The notes: generated by a model from the letters alone, not told the origin. A stretch of DNA of 64,000 nt from CAZSRX01 sp964609675 [NCBI: uncultured Bacteroidota bacterium] (GCA_964609675.1 CAZSRX010000019.1:8584-72583), one strand, 5' to 3'. Positions 1 to 7,379 are shown, counted from the first letter of the stretch. Program-made: numbers and translations.

Positions 1-1387
1 TGAGCACTTCGAGCATGCGTTTCGTGCCGATGCGGCAGAATGTGCATTTGCCGCAGGATTCCCGCTGGGTGAAATCGAGGAAAAACCGCGCAACATCAAC
101 CATACAAGTCGTCTCATCCATCACGACCAGTCCGCCGGAACCCATGATCGCGCCGGTTTTGTTAATGGATTCGTAGTCGATGATGGTGTTGTGCAATTCC
201 GCGGGGATGCAGCCGCCGGACGGTCCGCCCATCTGCACCGCTTTGAATTTTTTATCCTCTTTGATGCCGCCGCAGATGTCATATACGATTTCTTTAATCG
301 TAATGCCCATGGGCACTTCCACCAGTCCGCCGTGTTTAACTTTACCGGCCAGCGCGAAAACCTTGGTGCCTTTGCTTTTAGCGGTACCCAGCGTATTAAA
401 GGCATTGGCACCATGGAGAATAATCCATGGGATATTGGCGAAGGTCTCCACGTTGTTAATGCTGGTTGGGTTTTCCCATAAACCTTTGGTGGCCGGGAAC
501 GGCGGGCGGACGCGCGGCATACCGCGTTTACCTTCAATGGAAGCCATCAGCGCGGTTTCTTCGCCGCAAACAAACGCGCCGGCGCCTTCTTTGAGTTTGA
601 GATGAAACGACAGGTTTTTCCCGAGAATGTTGTCGCCGAGCAGGTTCCGTTTTTCCGCCTGCTCGATGGCGATATTCAGCCGTTCGATGGCCTTGGGATA
701 TTCCGCGCGAACGTAGATGTATCCGTGTTCGGCGCCGATGGCGTAGCCGGCGATAATCATCCCTTCGATGACCGAATGCGGATCGCTCTCCAGCACCGAA
801 CGGTCCATAAAAGCGCCGGGATCGCCTTCATCGGCATTGCAGATGATATATTTATGCGTACCTTTGGCTAGGCGCGTAAACCGCCATTTCATGCCGGTCA
901 GGAATCCCGCGCCGCCGCGGCCGCGCAAACCGGAATCAATAATAATATTTATCAACGCTTCTGGGTCGTATTCGCTCAACACTTTTTCAATCGCTTTGTA
1001 ACCGTCCACCGCAAGATATTCTTCGATGGACTCCGGATTAATATGGCCGCAATTGCGCAACACGATTCGGTGCTGGCGGTCGATGTAGCTTTTATCGGAG
1101 CCGACGCCGTTATTGCTCCAGACAATCCACTCAGGAATTGTTTTCCCCTGCTTGAGATGTTCGTTGATGATGCGCTCCACACGGTCCCCGGTAACTTTGC
1201 CGTACAGGAAACGGCTACCGTCATCCATGCGCAGTTCCACCAGCGGCTCCTGATAGCACATGCCGATACAGCCGGTTTTGGTGAGCTGGACAGAACCCGG
1301 AGGCAGTTTCTGCGTAATCGCTTTATAGGTTTCCTCGGCGCCGGCCGCGATGCCGCATGTGCCGAGTCCCACAACAACTTTGGTCAT
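1..1387 (-). CDS. hydB: NuoF-like flavoprotein subunit of NAD(P)-linked [FeFe]-hydrogenase (HydB/HndC), C-terminus off the window
   Basis: Cytoplasmic NAD(P)H-oxidising flavoprotein passing electrons to an [FeFe]-hydrogenase catalytic subunit. The first 462 codons are present; the gene runs off the left edge. Seen in order: a thioredoxin-like [2Fe-2S] domain (GTCGIAAGA near residue 10, TGCIGMC near 40), the NADH loop GLRGRGGAGFLTGMKW, the FMN-site segment NADEGDPGAF, GAGAFVCGEETAL, and near the break ESCGKCTFCRIG, the [4Fe-4S] N3 motif. The N-terminal thioredoxin-like domain is typical of HydB/HndC rather than plain NuoF. The ATG at 1387 overlaps the stop of the NuoE-like gene by 4 bp, so the two are probably translationally coupled. 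The C-terminal ferredoxin domains of the family and hydA would lie left of position 1. Complex I NuoF is possible but the neighbours argue against it. Confidence 0.92.
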   Translation of the reverse strand, partial: MTKVVVGLGTCGIAAGAEETYKAITQKLPPGSVQLTKTGCIGMCYQEPLVELRMDDGSRFLYGKVTGDRVERIINEHLKQGKTIPEWIVWSNNGVGSDKSYIDRQHRIVLRNCGHINPESIEEYLAVDGYKAIEKVLSEYDPEALINIIIDSGLRGRGGAGFLTGMKWRFTRLAKGTHKYIICNADEGDPGAFMDRSVLESDPHSVIEGMIIAGYAIGAEHGYIYVRAEYPKAIERLNIAIEQAEKRNLLGDNILGKNLSFHLKLKEGAGAFVCGEETALMASIEGKRGMPRVRPPFPATKGLWENPTSINNVETFANIPWIILHGANAFNTLGTAKSKGTKVFALAGKVKHGGLVEVPMGITIKEIVYDICGGIKEDKKFKAVQMGGPSGGCIPAELHNTIIDYESINKTGAIMGSGGLVVMDETTCMVDVARFFLDFTQRESCGKCTFCRIGTKRMLEVL

Positions 1388-1854
1388 GATGCTTTTTCCT
1401 TCTGGTATTGTTTCAGTATCTTTGTCACTTCTTTCGGATTCAGGTTGCCGTAAGTGGCGTCGTTTATCATGATGACCGGCGCCAGGCTGCAGCAACCGAG
1501 GCAGGAAACGGTTTCCAACGTGAACAGTTTGTCCTTGGTGGTTTCACCGTTGCCGATGCCCAGATGGTCCTGTACCGCTTTGGTGATGTCGTTGGCGCCG
1601 CTTACATGGCAGGCCGTTCCGTGGCAGACGCGGATCAGGTACTTGCCAACCGGCGTAAAACGGAACTGCGCGTAAAACGTGGCCACGCCGTATATGTGCG
1701 TGACGGGAATGCCTGTAGATTTGGATATTTCTTTAAGCTTATCGGGACTTAGAAAACCGTCTTCCGTTTGAACTTTCTGAAGCAACGGAATCAGTTTGCC
1801 CTCCTCGCCCTTATAGTGGAGGTTCTTGAAATCATAGCGTCGATGGATGCACAT
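1384..1854 (-). CDS. hydC: NuoE-like [2Fe-2S] subunit (HydC/HndA) of NAD(P)-linked hydrogenase
   Basis: Small thioredoxin-fold [2Fe-2S] subunit, 156 aa, that partners the flavoprotein encoded just downstream. The four cluster cysteines are visible as CHGTAC (residues about 79-84) and CLGCC (about 119-123), in the usual NuoE order and spacing. The helical N-terminal part ends in IYGVATFYAQF, the classic NuoE signature. Length is normal for the family. Start is the ATG at 1854. The gene follows the zinc-ribbon gene with a 15-bp gap and its stop overlaps the next ATG. As in other NAD(P)-linked hydrogenase operons it should form a cytoplasmic complex with HydB and the off-window catalytic subunit. 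Whether that complex is electron-bifurcating cannot be decided here. Confidence 0.93.
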   Translation of the reverse strand: MCIHRRYDFKNLHYKGEEGKLIPLLQKVQTEDGFLSPDKLKEISKSTGIPVTHIYGVATFYAQFRFTPVGKYLIRVCHGTACHVSGANDITKAVQDHLGIGNGETTKDKLFTLETVSCLGCCSLAPVIMINDATYGNLNPKEVTKILKQYQKEKAS

Positions 1855-1869
1855 GTATCGTTATTCCTT

Positions 1870-2271
1870 TTAATCGTGTGGGGTGTTGAACATTTTATTC
1901 ATCAGGCTCATCATCTGGTCAATATCGCCGAAACCGCCCATAGCGTGGCCTTTGCATCCTTTACGGGCGCAGAATTCCACGTAGCCGCCGCTGGATATGG
2001 TCAGCGAGGCCATCGGAGCGCGGCAGAGGCTGCACAGATGGGGCAGCATCAGGCTCGAATCGCACTTCGGGCAGCGGAACTCGGCAATGGCGCCTTCGGG
2101 AATTTTCATATCGGTCGTCACGGTATAATCCCCGAAGATGGCGCTCAGGAATATCTCGCCGTCCTCGTGGGTTTCCTTGATATGCGCGTCCAGATGCACG
2201 CGGTTGCCCTCGGTCAGCAGGGCGTGGCAATGCGGACAGCACAAATCCATAATCAGCATTTCTTTACTCAT
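1870..2271 (-). CDS. Zinc-ribbon protein of the hydrogenase locus, function unknown
   Basis: 133-aa cytoplasmic protein with no membrane segment. Metal-site candidates are LCCPHCHALL near residues 10-19, a His pair in HLDAHIKETH, a clear two-knuckle ribbon FRCPKCDSSLMLPHLCSLC (CxxC-x9-CxxC) and FCARKGCKGH. The C-terminus is short and methionine-rich. A good ribosome-binding site (GGAG, 7-8 bp before the ATG at 2271) supports the start. It sits between the HydS-like gene and hydC in one tightly spaced operon, so a role in sensing, assembly or regulation of the hydrogenase is plausible. I recognise no named family, and the metal (Zn or Fe) is not decided by sequence. Confidence 0.75.
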   Translation of the reverse strand: MSKEMLIMDLCCPHCHALLTEGNRVHLDAHIKETHEDGEIFLSAIFGDYTVTTDMKIPEGAIAEFRCPKCDSSLMLPHLCSLCRAPMASLTISSGGYVEFCARKGCKGHAMGGFGDIDQMMSLMNKMFNTPHD

Positions 2272-2293
2272 ATAGAGTCTCCTTAGTCAGCCG

Positions 2294-3559
2294 TTATTTT
2301 TTGGTCTGCAAATTTTCAATTTTTATAAACACGCAATTATCCGGCGACGCCTCTCCGGCAACGATATCCTGGGCAAGGGTTTCGCAGTCGGGGGCGCCGC
2401 AGGCGGCGCAGTCCTTGTGAGCCAGTTTTTCGAGGACCAGACTTTTTTCTTTTTTTAAAGCGATAGCCTGTTTAAGATTGCCGCCCATCGGTTTTAGGGG
2501 ACGGGCTTTGATGGCTTCCTCAAAAGAAAAGAAATGCTGGCGGAACAGTGCGCGGACTTTTTCCTCGCTGACTCGGTCCTGAACGCGGATTTCTTCCATC
2601 ATGCGACGGATATTACGCTCGGCCATATAACGCTCTTCCATAACCAACGGCCCGCTTACGCAGCCGCCGGGACAAATATACGCTTCAATATAATCGGTAG
2701 ACAGAAACTTACCGGACTCGATCCGGTCGAATACCGACGTCACTTCATGAACGCCGCTGATGGCTAACGTGTTGCGGTCGCGGATGCAGCCGATCTCGCC
2801 TCGCGACATGGCCCACAGAATGCCCCGCGCGCTGAATTTCATGTCGGGGTTGAGATAGTCGGAGTCTTTGACCGTCCGCAGCAGGCGGGGATATACGTCG
2901 TTGATGGAAAAGGCGCCGTCAATATGCGATTTCTCAAGAGCGACGGGACGTTCAATCGATTGCATGATTGCCGAACACGGCGTAATAAAAAAGATGCCGA
3001 TTTCTTCCGGCGACAGGGATAAATCTACGGACAGTTTTTTACGGATGAATTTAGCGGATAGTTCCCGCGGTGTCTCAATCGGTATTAGGTGCGGCACCAG
3101 ATCGGGATAGCGGATCATAATCAACCGGATAATTGCCGGACAATTGACCGATATTTTGGGCCAGGGTTCTCCGGCTTCCGAGAGGTAGGTATCAATCGCG
3201 CGGCCGACCATCTCGCTCATCCAGGATACGTCATAATAATCGTTGAAACCCAGGCTCAGCAACGCATGCAGAATCGTGCTCGGATGCACATTCGCGCCAA
3301 ACTGGCCGTAGAGCGTCGGCGAGGTAATCGCTACGGTATATTTGTATTTCTTCAAATCGGACGTAGAAGAGGTAATGGCAAACACAGCGTTATTTCGGCA
3401 TGCGCGGATACACTCGCCGCAGTCGATGCAAAGTTCCGGTTTAACAGCCACCGCGTTATGATAAACGCGAATAGCCCGGGTAGGGCAGATTTTGGCGCAC
3501 GCCACGCAGGCTTTACAGTTTTCCTTATTCCGGGCAATGGTATGGGCCAGCTCGCTCAT
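2294..3559 (-). CDS. HydS-like sensory [FeFe]-hydrogenase domain protein with N- and C-terminal Fe-S domains
   Basis: 421-aa soluble protein. Residues 15-25 and 44-54 form a two-[4Fe-4S] ferredoxin. The middle is an [FeFe]-hydrogenase large-subunit domain, and the C-terminus has a CxxCG-x3-C-type FeS domain (HKDCAACGAPDC). The four expected H-cluster cysteines are kept: Cys140 in SVNCPAI, Cys195 in ITPCSAI, and Cys296 and Cys300 in ICPGGC. The residue before the first ligand, a proton-relay Cys in catalytic enzymes, is Asn139, and the loop-2 Lys of the PCTxK motif is Ile198. This fits sensory HydS-type proteins rather than a fast hydrogenase. Proteins of this kind accompany hydABC elsewhere, for example in Thermotoga. 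It lies 3 bp from the RsbW-like ATPase gene. No PAS domain is visible. Confidence 0.85.
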   Translation of the reverse strand: MSELAHTIARNKENCKACVACAKICPTRAIRVYHNAVAVKPELCIDCGECIRACRNNAVFAITSSTSDLKKYKYTVAITSPTLYGQFGANVHPSTILHALLSLGFNDYYDVSWMSEMVGRAIDTYLSEAGEPWPKISVNCPAIIRLIMIRYPDLVPHLIPIETPRELSAKFIRKKLSVDLSLSPEEIGIFFITPCSAIMQSIERPVALEKSHIDGAFSINDVYPRLLRTVKDSDYLNPDMKFSARGILWAMSRGEIGCIRDRNTLAISGVHEVTSVFDRIESGKFLSTDYIEAYICPGGCVSGPLVMEERYMAERNIRRMMEEIRVQDRVSEEKVRALFRQHFFSFEEAIKARPLKPMGGNLKQAIALKKEKSLVLEKLAHKDCAACGAPDCETLAQDIVAGEASPDNCVFIKIENLQTKK

Positions 3560-3562
3560 CGA

Positions 3563-4009
3563 TTATCCTTGCGCCTGTGGATTCAGATTGATGCAATAAT
3601 TCAAGGTGGTGCCGACACCTACCTTGGACTGAATATCGAACTGGTCCGTGTTGCGTTTAATGTTCGGCAATCCCATACCGGCGCCGAAACCCCGCGCGCG
3701 CATTTCCGGCGTAGCCGTGGAAAATCCCGGCTGCATGGCCATTTCAATGTCGGGAATGCCCTGTCCTTCGTCCTTAATCTGAATGATAACCCGGGACGGC
3801 GTCAGGGTGATCGTCATTTCGGCCTTGCGCGCGTACATGATAACGTTCATCTCGGCCTCGAAATTGGCAATGGATAAGCGCCGTATGACGTCGGACGGCA
3901 GGCCGAGTTCTTTCAGCGTGGTTTTTATTTTCGCCGATACGTCGCCGCCATGCTCGAAATCATCGCCGGTTATCGGATAGGTTTCCGTATATAAAATCTC
4001 TTCAGCCAT
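3563..4009 (-). CDS. RsbW-like anti-sigma-type ATPase/serine kinase (HATPase_c)
   Basis: 148-aa single-domain GHKL ATPase. Motifs are the N box around FEAEMNVIMYA (residues about 50-60), G1 DEGQGIPDIE and the G2 lid GFGAGMGLPNIK. There is no phosphoacceptor-His domain, so it resembles anti-sigma/serine-kinase ATPases (RsbW, SpoIIAB) rather than a histidine kinase. No sigma factor or STAS antagonist gene is nearby; its partners may be the DRTGG proteins or the HydS-like protein, whose gene starts 3 bp after this stop. Similar ATPases recur beside NAD(P)-linked [FeFe]-hydrogenase genes in anaerobes, with no settled function that I know of. The ATG at 4009 follows a 141-bp spacer, so this may head a separate transcript. 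Confidence 0.85.
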   Translation of the reverse strand: MAEEILYTETYPITGDDFEHGGDVSAKIKTTLKELGLPSDVIRRLSIANFEAEMNVIMYARKAEMTITLTPSRVIIQIKDEGQGIPDIEMAMQPGFSTATPEMRARGFGAGMGLPNIKRNTDQFDIQSKVGVGTTLNYCINLNPQAQG

Positions 4010-4056
4010 AAAACTTGCCGGATGAATAGAACGTGAATCGGATAAAATGTAATGAT

Positions 4057-4081
4057 AATTTTATTTAAGACAAATAAAATT
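4057..4081. promoter_or_regulatory. Perfect AT-only inverted repeat upstream of the RsbW-like/HydS/HydCB genes
   Basis: AATTTTATTT and AAATAAAATT form perfect 10-bp arms around AAGAC, 48 bp before the ATG of the RsbW-like gene. The stem has no G or C, and no U-tract follows on the transcribed (minus) strand, so a terminator is unlikely. A dimeric regulator operator or a promoter-embedded palindrome fits better. No binding protein can be named. Confidence 0.35.
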
Positions 4082-4150
4082 AGTTTATTGAACAATAATT
4101 ATGATTAACGCCAATGACCTTTCGGAGTGACGGGCAACGCGCCACGCGCA

Positions 4151-4507
4151 TTATTTTCCGGTAATTTCGGCTCCAATAAGACCCTCCCGGAACAACAGCC
4201 CGCAGGCATCGAACATATGATGGCGCGTGGTCAGCACGGGCAGGTTTTTTTTCACGGCAAGTTCCAGCGCCGGGGGTGACGGCCGTTTGCCATGCACGTA
4301 AAGGATCGCTTTAAAATCGGCGAGATCAGCCGTATGAACGGATTGCACGCTCGTAAGGGCGGTAATCAGCAGGGTATGCGACCGGGAAAAAGCCAGCACA
4401 TCGCTCATCATGTCGGCGGCAAAACATTCACGAATGTCGGTGTTCAGATACTCGTTGCCGCAGAGTACATCGCATTCCAGCAGATGCGCTATCTCTTTCA
4501 GTTTCAT
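4151..4507 (-). CDS. DRTGG-domain protein, second of a tandem pair
   Basis: About 118 aa, a single DRTGG-type domain related to the small regulatory domain found beside CBS domains and in phosphotransacetylases. It aligns end to end with the protein encoded just upstream (KEIA at the start, central MMSDVLAFSRSHTLLIT against MVSDVIANAKAGNILIT), so the two are tandem duplicates. I chose the ATG at 4507 over an in-frame TTG at 4540 because it matches the paralogue N-terminus. No catalytic residues are recognisable. The domain is thought to be regulatory, probably ligand-binding. Its position between the other DRTGG gene and the RsbW-like ATPase suggests a switch module. Nucleotide or NAD(P)H binding is only a guess. 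Confidence 0.8.
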   Translation of the reverse strand: MKLKEIAHLLECDVLCGNEYLNTDIRECFAADMMSDVLAFSRSHTLLITALTSVQSVHTADLADFKAILYVHGKRPSPPALELAVKKNLPVLTTRHHMFDACGLLFREGLIGAEITGK

Positions 4508-4546
4508 ATCGTGCACGGACAGATGGTTACTTTCCGGCAAAACGAT

Positions 4547-4876
4547 TTAGCGGATGCCGTTCTCAAAAAGCCGGCTGGCGACCTGCCAGCCGTTCAGGTT
4601 AGTGGAAAACACTGGAATTTCGGCTTTCTCGGCCATCTTAATTACATCCGGCGTAGGTTGCTTGCCCTGCGTGACCACAATCCCCGACAGGTCTACCAAG
4701 TTGGCCGCTGCAATCACGTTATTATGAATCTGTACCGTGATGAGTATATTCCCGGCTTTGGCATTGGCGATGACGTCGCTGACCATATCCGAGATATATA
4801 CGCCGGTAACTTCTTTATCAAAAATTTTGGTGACGCTTTTAAGTTCGAGTTTTTCTGCAATTTCCTTAATGGTCAT
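4547..4876 (-). CDS. DRTGG-domain protein, first of a tandem pair
   Basis: 109-aa single-domain DRTGG protein. Features are an N-terminal helix MTIKEIAEKLELK, the conserved core SDMVSDVIANAKAGNILITV near residues 30-48, then alternating strand/helix elements with GIVVTQGKQPTP and IPVFSTN. No signal peptide or membrane segment. A clear AGGAG lies before the ATG at 4876. The 3' neighbour is its paralogue, whose ATG is 40 bp past this stop; the 5' neighbour is an unrecognised 177-aa gene in the same direction. DRTGG proteins next to bifurcating-type hydrogenases are a recurring arrangement of unproven purpose. A ligand-binding partner of the RsbW-like ATPase is a reasonable inference. Confidence 0.82.
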   Translation of the reverse strand: MTIKEIAEKLELKSVTKIFDKEVTGVYISDMVSDVIANAKAGNILITVQIHNNVIAAANLVDLSGIVVTQGKQPTPDVIKMAEKAEIPVFSTNLNGWQVASRLFENGIR

Positions 4877-4897
4877 GATGTTCTCCTGTTTAGAAAT

Positions 4898-5431
4898 CTA
4901 TTCTTCGGTCATGGACGTTAGGCCAACGTCCAGCATGATTTCGCCGTATGACAATTGTTTATACAGTTCAAAGTAATCCGGCAGGATGAGTATTTTTTTG
5001 TTGCCGGTGCGGAGCCGTTCGTTGAAATAGCGGTTCAGCACATGGATTTTTTCCATATCCATATGCAGGCGGGAGCCGTCGTCCGCTTCGTAGGTGATGG
5101 CAATGTAGATAAAAATTTTATTCTCCATGGCCATTTCACCGATCTTGTAAATTTCGCTGTCCGGCTTGCAGTTGCCGTAATACATCAGCCCCAGCAGTTC
5201 GTCGAATTTTATGACTGTTCCGGTTTCATTGTCCCGTATATCAAAACGGAACGACTGAGCCATGCCAGAATATTTCCAGACTTTGGCGCCTTCACGGTAT
5301 TCTTCCTTGGGAACGACCGGTTCGGCTGAGAAATAGGACCGCATCGATTTACTGAAAATTTCATGCTCTACGACAAGATATCCCGTCTGGATATTTATCA
5401 TTTCGTACCGGTTACGCGCGGATTCGGCCAT
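4898..5431 (-). CDS. Unrecognised 177-aa cytoplasmic protein heading the hydrogenase locus
   Basis: I do not recognise this protein. It has no signal peptide, membrane segment or cysteine cluster. It is a mixed alpha/beta sequence rich in aromatic residues, with KSMRSYFSAEPVVPKEEYR near residues 28-46, FDELLGLMYYGNCKPDSEIY in the middle and KKILILPDYFEL near the C-terminus. It is the first gene of the locus: a sigma70-like promoter at 5480-5508 lies about 49 bp upstream and the DRTGG gene follows 21 bp after the stop. Position suggests a part in the same regulatory module. Base composition matches its neighbours and nothing suggests recent transfer. Confidence 0.7.
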   Translation of the reverse strand: MAESARNRYEMINIQTGYLVVEHEIFSKSMRSYFSAEPVVPKEEYREGAKVWKYSGMAQSFRFDIRDNETGTVIKFDELLGLMYYGNCKPDSEIYKIGEMAMENKIFIYIAITYEADDGSRLHMDMEKIHVLNRYFNERLRTGNKKILILPDYFELYKQLSYGEIMLDVGLTSMTEE

Positions 5432-5479
5432 GCGATTGTAGCAGTTCGTTTAAGGATTGATATTGTGAAACCGGTGAAA

Positions 5480-5508
5480 ATGATAGATAAGATTTGGCTG
5501 TAAATCAA
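5480..5508 (-). promoter_or_regulatory. Sigma70-like promoter for the hydrogenase locus
   Basis: On the minus strand TTGATT (5508-5503) and TATCAT (5485-5480) are separated by exactly 17 bp, about 49 bp upstream of the ATG at 5431. The same TTGATT-17-TAT layout recurs before dnaJ and serS, which supports it. Confidence 0.5.
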
Positions 5509-5542
5509 GACAAAAAAAGGAATCCGTAGAACACGGAAACGG

Positions 5543-6667
5543 TTAAAACGCCTCGCCGATCGCGATAAACCAGCTGAATGAATCATGTCCCCAGGCAAAG
5601 TCGAGCCGCAGGTTGACGCGGGTTTCCTCGTTCATCAAAAACCGGATACCATAGCCCAGCGAGTACTTAAGAGGCCGGAACGAAAATCCGTCCGGATTTC
5701 GGGCGACTTCGCCCGCGCCGGCAAACGCAGCCAGCCCGAAACGCCAGTAAACCGGCATGCGGTACTCCGCCTGAGCGGCTATCATCTGGCGATCTTTGTA
5801 ACGGCCCAAATAATAACCGCGTGTTATGTAAAGGCCTCCAAACTCGGCAACTTTATTAACCGGAGCCTCACCGGTGATCCATTGCCCGTAGAACTGGGCG
5901 GCAAGAACGTGATTTTCAAAAATAGTAAAATATTTCCGCGCGTCAATCCGGTACCGGATAAAATCAAAACCGCTGCCGATGAGGCTGTGAAAAGGGACCA
6001 GCGTATTCTGGCAATACCATCCCCGCGTAGGATACAGGCTGTAATCCCGGGAATCCCAGTTAATGGAAACACCGAGTCCCGAGGTATAGCGAAATCGCCG
6101 GTAAGGTTGGAAGAAATTATCATAAAGGCTGTTAGCCTCGGTTTTAATCACGCGGTAGGCGTCAAATTCGTAAACCGCACCGAGATACAGGGCGCGGCTG
6201 ATTTTTCGCGTGTAGTTCATCATGACGCCAAATGTCTGCGGCGTCATATTTTCTCCGCTGGAATCCGGCGTGTGCGGCCCGATGCCATAAAAAGCGTCCG
6301 GGTACTTGCTGTACAACAGGCTCGAACCCAGCCGGGAGCGGTTGCGGTCCCAGAAATAATCCGAACCAAGCGTGGTGATGATCTGCTTCTTCTGTGTATA
6401 AATCAGCGATGCATAGAGCGTCGTCGGCCGTGAAGCCGCCTGTTCTTTTGACCGGCTGAACACATACGTGACACCCATTCCGCCGCCCAGCTTTGTCTGC
6501 GGCGTCCAGTATATTATTGGCAGAAAATAAAAATGCCGCGTTTCTTCAGCGTTTTCGATAACCTGAGAAAACATCGACGTATCATTCACAACGGTGTCGC
6601 TTTGCGCATACAGAACATCTAAAGCAAAACCGAACACTATAAATAGAATATAAGCAGCGGATTTCAT
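5543..6667 (-). CDS. BamA/TamA-family outer-membrane beta-barrel protein without POTRA domains
   Basis: 374 aa with a signal peptide (residues 1-21, hydrophobic core AYILFIVFGFAL, cleavage near VLYAQ). A short linker leads into a 16-strand-type barrel of alternating hydrophobic/aromatic segments, for example QIITTLGSDYFW and FTIFENHVLAAQFYGQW. The conserved lid-loop motif of the D15/Omp85 family is present as ITRGYYLGRY, and the protein ends in a phenylalanine (FSWFIAIGEAF) as expected for Bam-dependent insertion. POTRA domains are absent, so it is about half the length of BamA and resembles the barrel-only surface-antigen group. The gene stands alone between the lipid operon and the hydrogenase locus. 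Substrate or partner unknown. Confidence 0.85.
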   Translation of the reverse strand: MKSAAYILFIVFGFALDVLYAQSDTVVNDTSMFSQVIENAEETRHFYFLPIIYWTPQTKLGGGMGVTYVFSRSKEQAASRPTTLYASLIYTQKKQIITTLGSDYFWDRNRSRLGSSLLYSKYPDAFYGIGPHTPDSSGENMTPQTFGVMMNYTRKISRALYLGAVYEFDAYRVIKTEANSLYDNFFQPYRRFRYTSGLGVSINWDSRDYSLYPTRGWYCQNTLVPFHSLIGSGFDFIRYRIDARKYFTIFENHVLAAQFYGQWITGEAPVNKVAEFGGLYITRGYYLGRYKDRQMIAAQAEYRMPVYWRFGLAAFAGAGEVARNPDGFSFRPLKYSLGYGIRFLMNEETRVNLRLDFAWGHDSFSWFIAIGEAF

Positions 6668-6765
6668 ACCGATGTGAAGATAATCATCAGGCGATCCAAT
6701 TGCAACGGATAAAACCGCACAAAAATTATTTCATCTCTTGTTGGTTTCTATACTTCTGCAAAAAC

Positions 6766-6861
6766 TTAATCTTTTTTCAGAGGAGGAATAAACGTGGCTT
6801 TCTTCTTACCCTTCACAGTTCCATTCATGTAATTCCAAGGATGCGACGGCTTAAGAATCAT
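6766..6861 (-). CDS. Possible 31-aa basic small protein at the 3' end of the lipid operon
   Basis: A short frame starting ATG at 6861, 29 bp after the DUF2062 stop on the same strand. It encodes a lysine-rich peptide with HPWNYMNG near its start, then GTVKGKKKATFIPPLKK, ending KKD. An in-frame stop lies just upstream, so it is not the tail of another gene. The stretch is richer in GC than its flanks. The ribosome-binding site is weak (AAAGATG). I do not recognise the peptide; the case rests on composition and position. An internal ATG would give a 20-aa version. Confidence 0.35.
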   Translation of the reverse strand: MILKPSHPWNYMNGTVKGKKKATFIPPLKKD

Positions 6862-6890
6862 ACATTATCATCTTTATATATTCGCCGTAC

Positions 6891-7379
6891 TCAAGAAGTT
6901 AATTTTATGTTTTCTTCTTTTACGATGCGGTTGAAAACAGGCACCAGCCCTAAATAAATTACGAACATAACCGGCGTTACCAGCAATAACCACACGGCCA
7001 TGGCCTGGACGTTCGCATGCCATAGCGAGGCAACCGTATTCCATAAATCCGCTGAGAGCATGGCGAAGATCTCGTCTAAAGAAAACGGAATCGGGTCATT
7101 GCGGAACAGAAAGGCGCCGGCGTGAAAAAAGGGAATGTAAAGCATCAGTTGTAGCGGATACGCAAAGGTATTGATAAGCTGAATAGCGGGTAAGTTCAGC
7201 CGAAGCAGAAAAGCAAATACCGTACAGAGCAGTATGGTGGATCCAATGACGGGAAAAACTCCAAGTCCGAATCCAAGCGCCACAGCTAAAGCGAGTTTAC
7301 GGGGAGTTACGCCCTGCTTTAGAAAGGCAAGCAGCGGCGTTATCAGGCGCCGCTGAAAAAAGCCGGCTAACCAGCGCAT
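6891..7379 (-). CDS. DUF2062 inner-membrane protein
   Basis: 162-aa integral membrane protein of the DUF2062 family. After a short basic N-terminus there are about four membrane segments: LALAVALGFGLGVFPVIGST (residues about 28-47), LLCTVFAFLLRLNLPAI, a segment around LMLYIPFFHAGAFLF, and a C-terminal one near WLLLVTPVMFVIYLGLV. The G-x-G-x-F-P-x-x-G-x motif after the first helix is the family hallmark. The molecular role is unknown; homologues often sit with glycosyltransferase or lipid genes. The ATG lies 1 bp after the stop of the CFA synthase gene, which implies co-transcription and a possible role in handling the modified lipids. Confidence 0.85.
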   Translation of the reverse strand: MRWLAGFFQRRLITPLLAFLKQGVTPRKLALAVALGFGLGVFPVIGSTILLCTVFAFLLRLNLPAIQLINTFAYPLQLMLYIPFFHAGAFLFRNDPIPFSLDEIFAMLSADLWNTVASLWHANVQAMAVWLLLVTPVMFVIYLGLVPVFNRIVKEENIKLTS

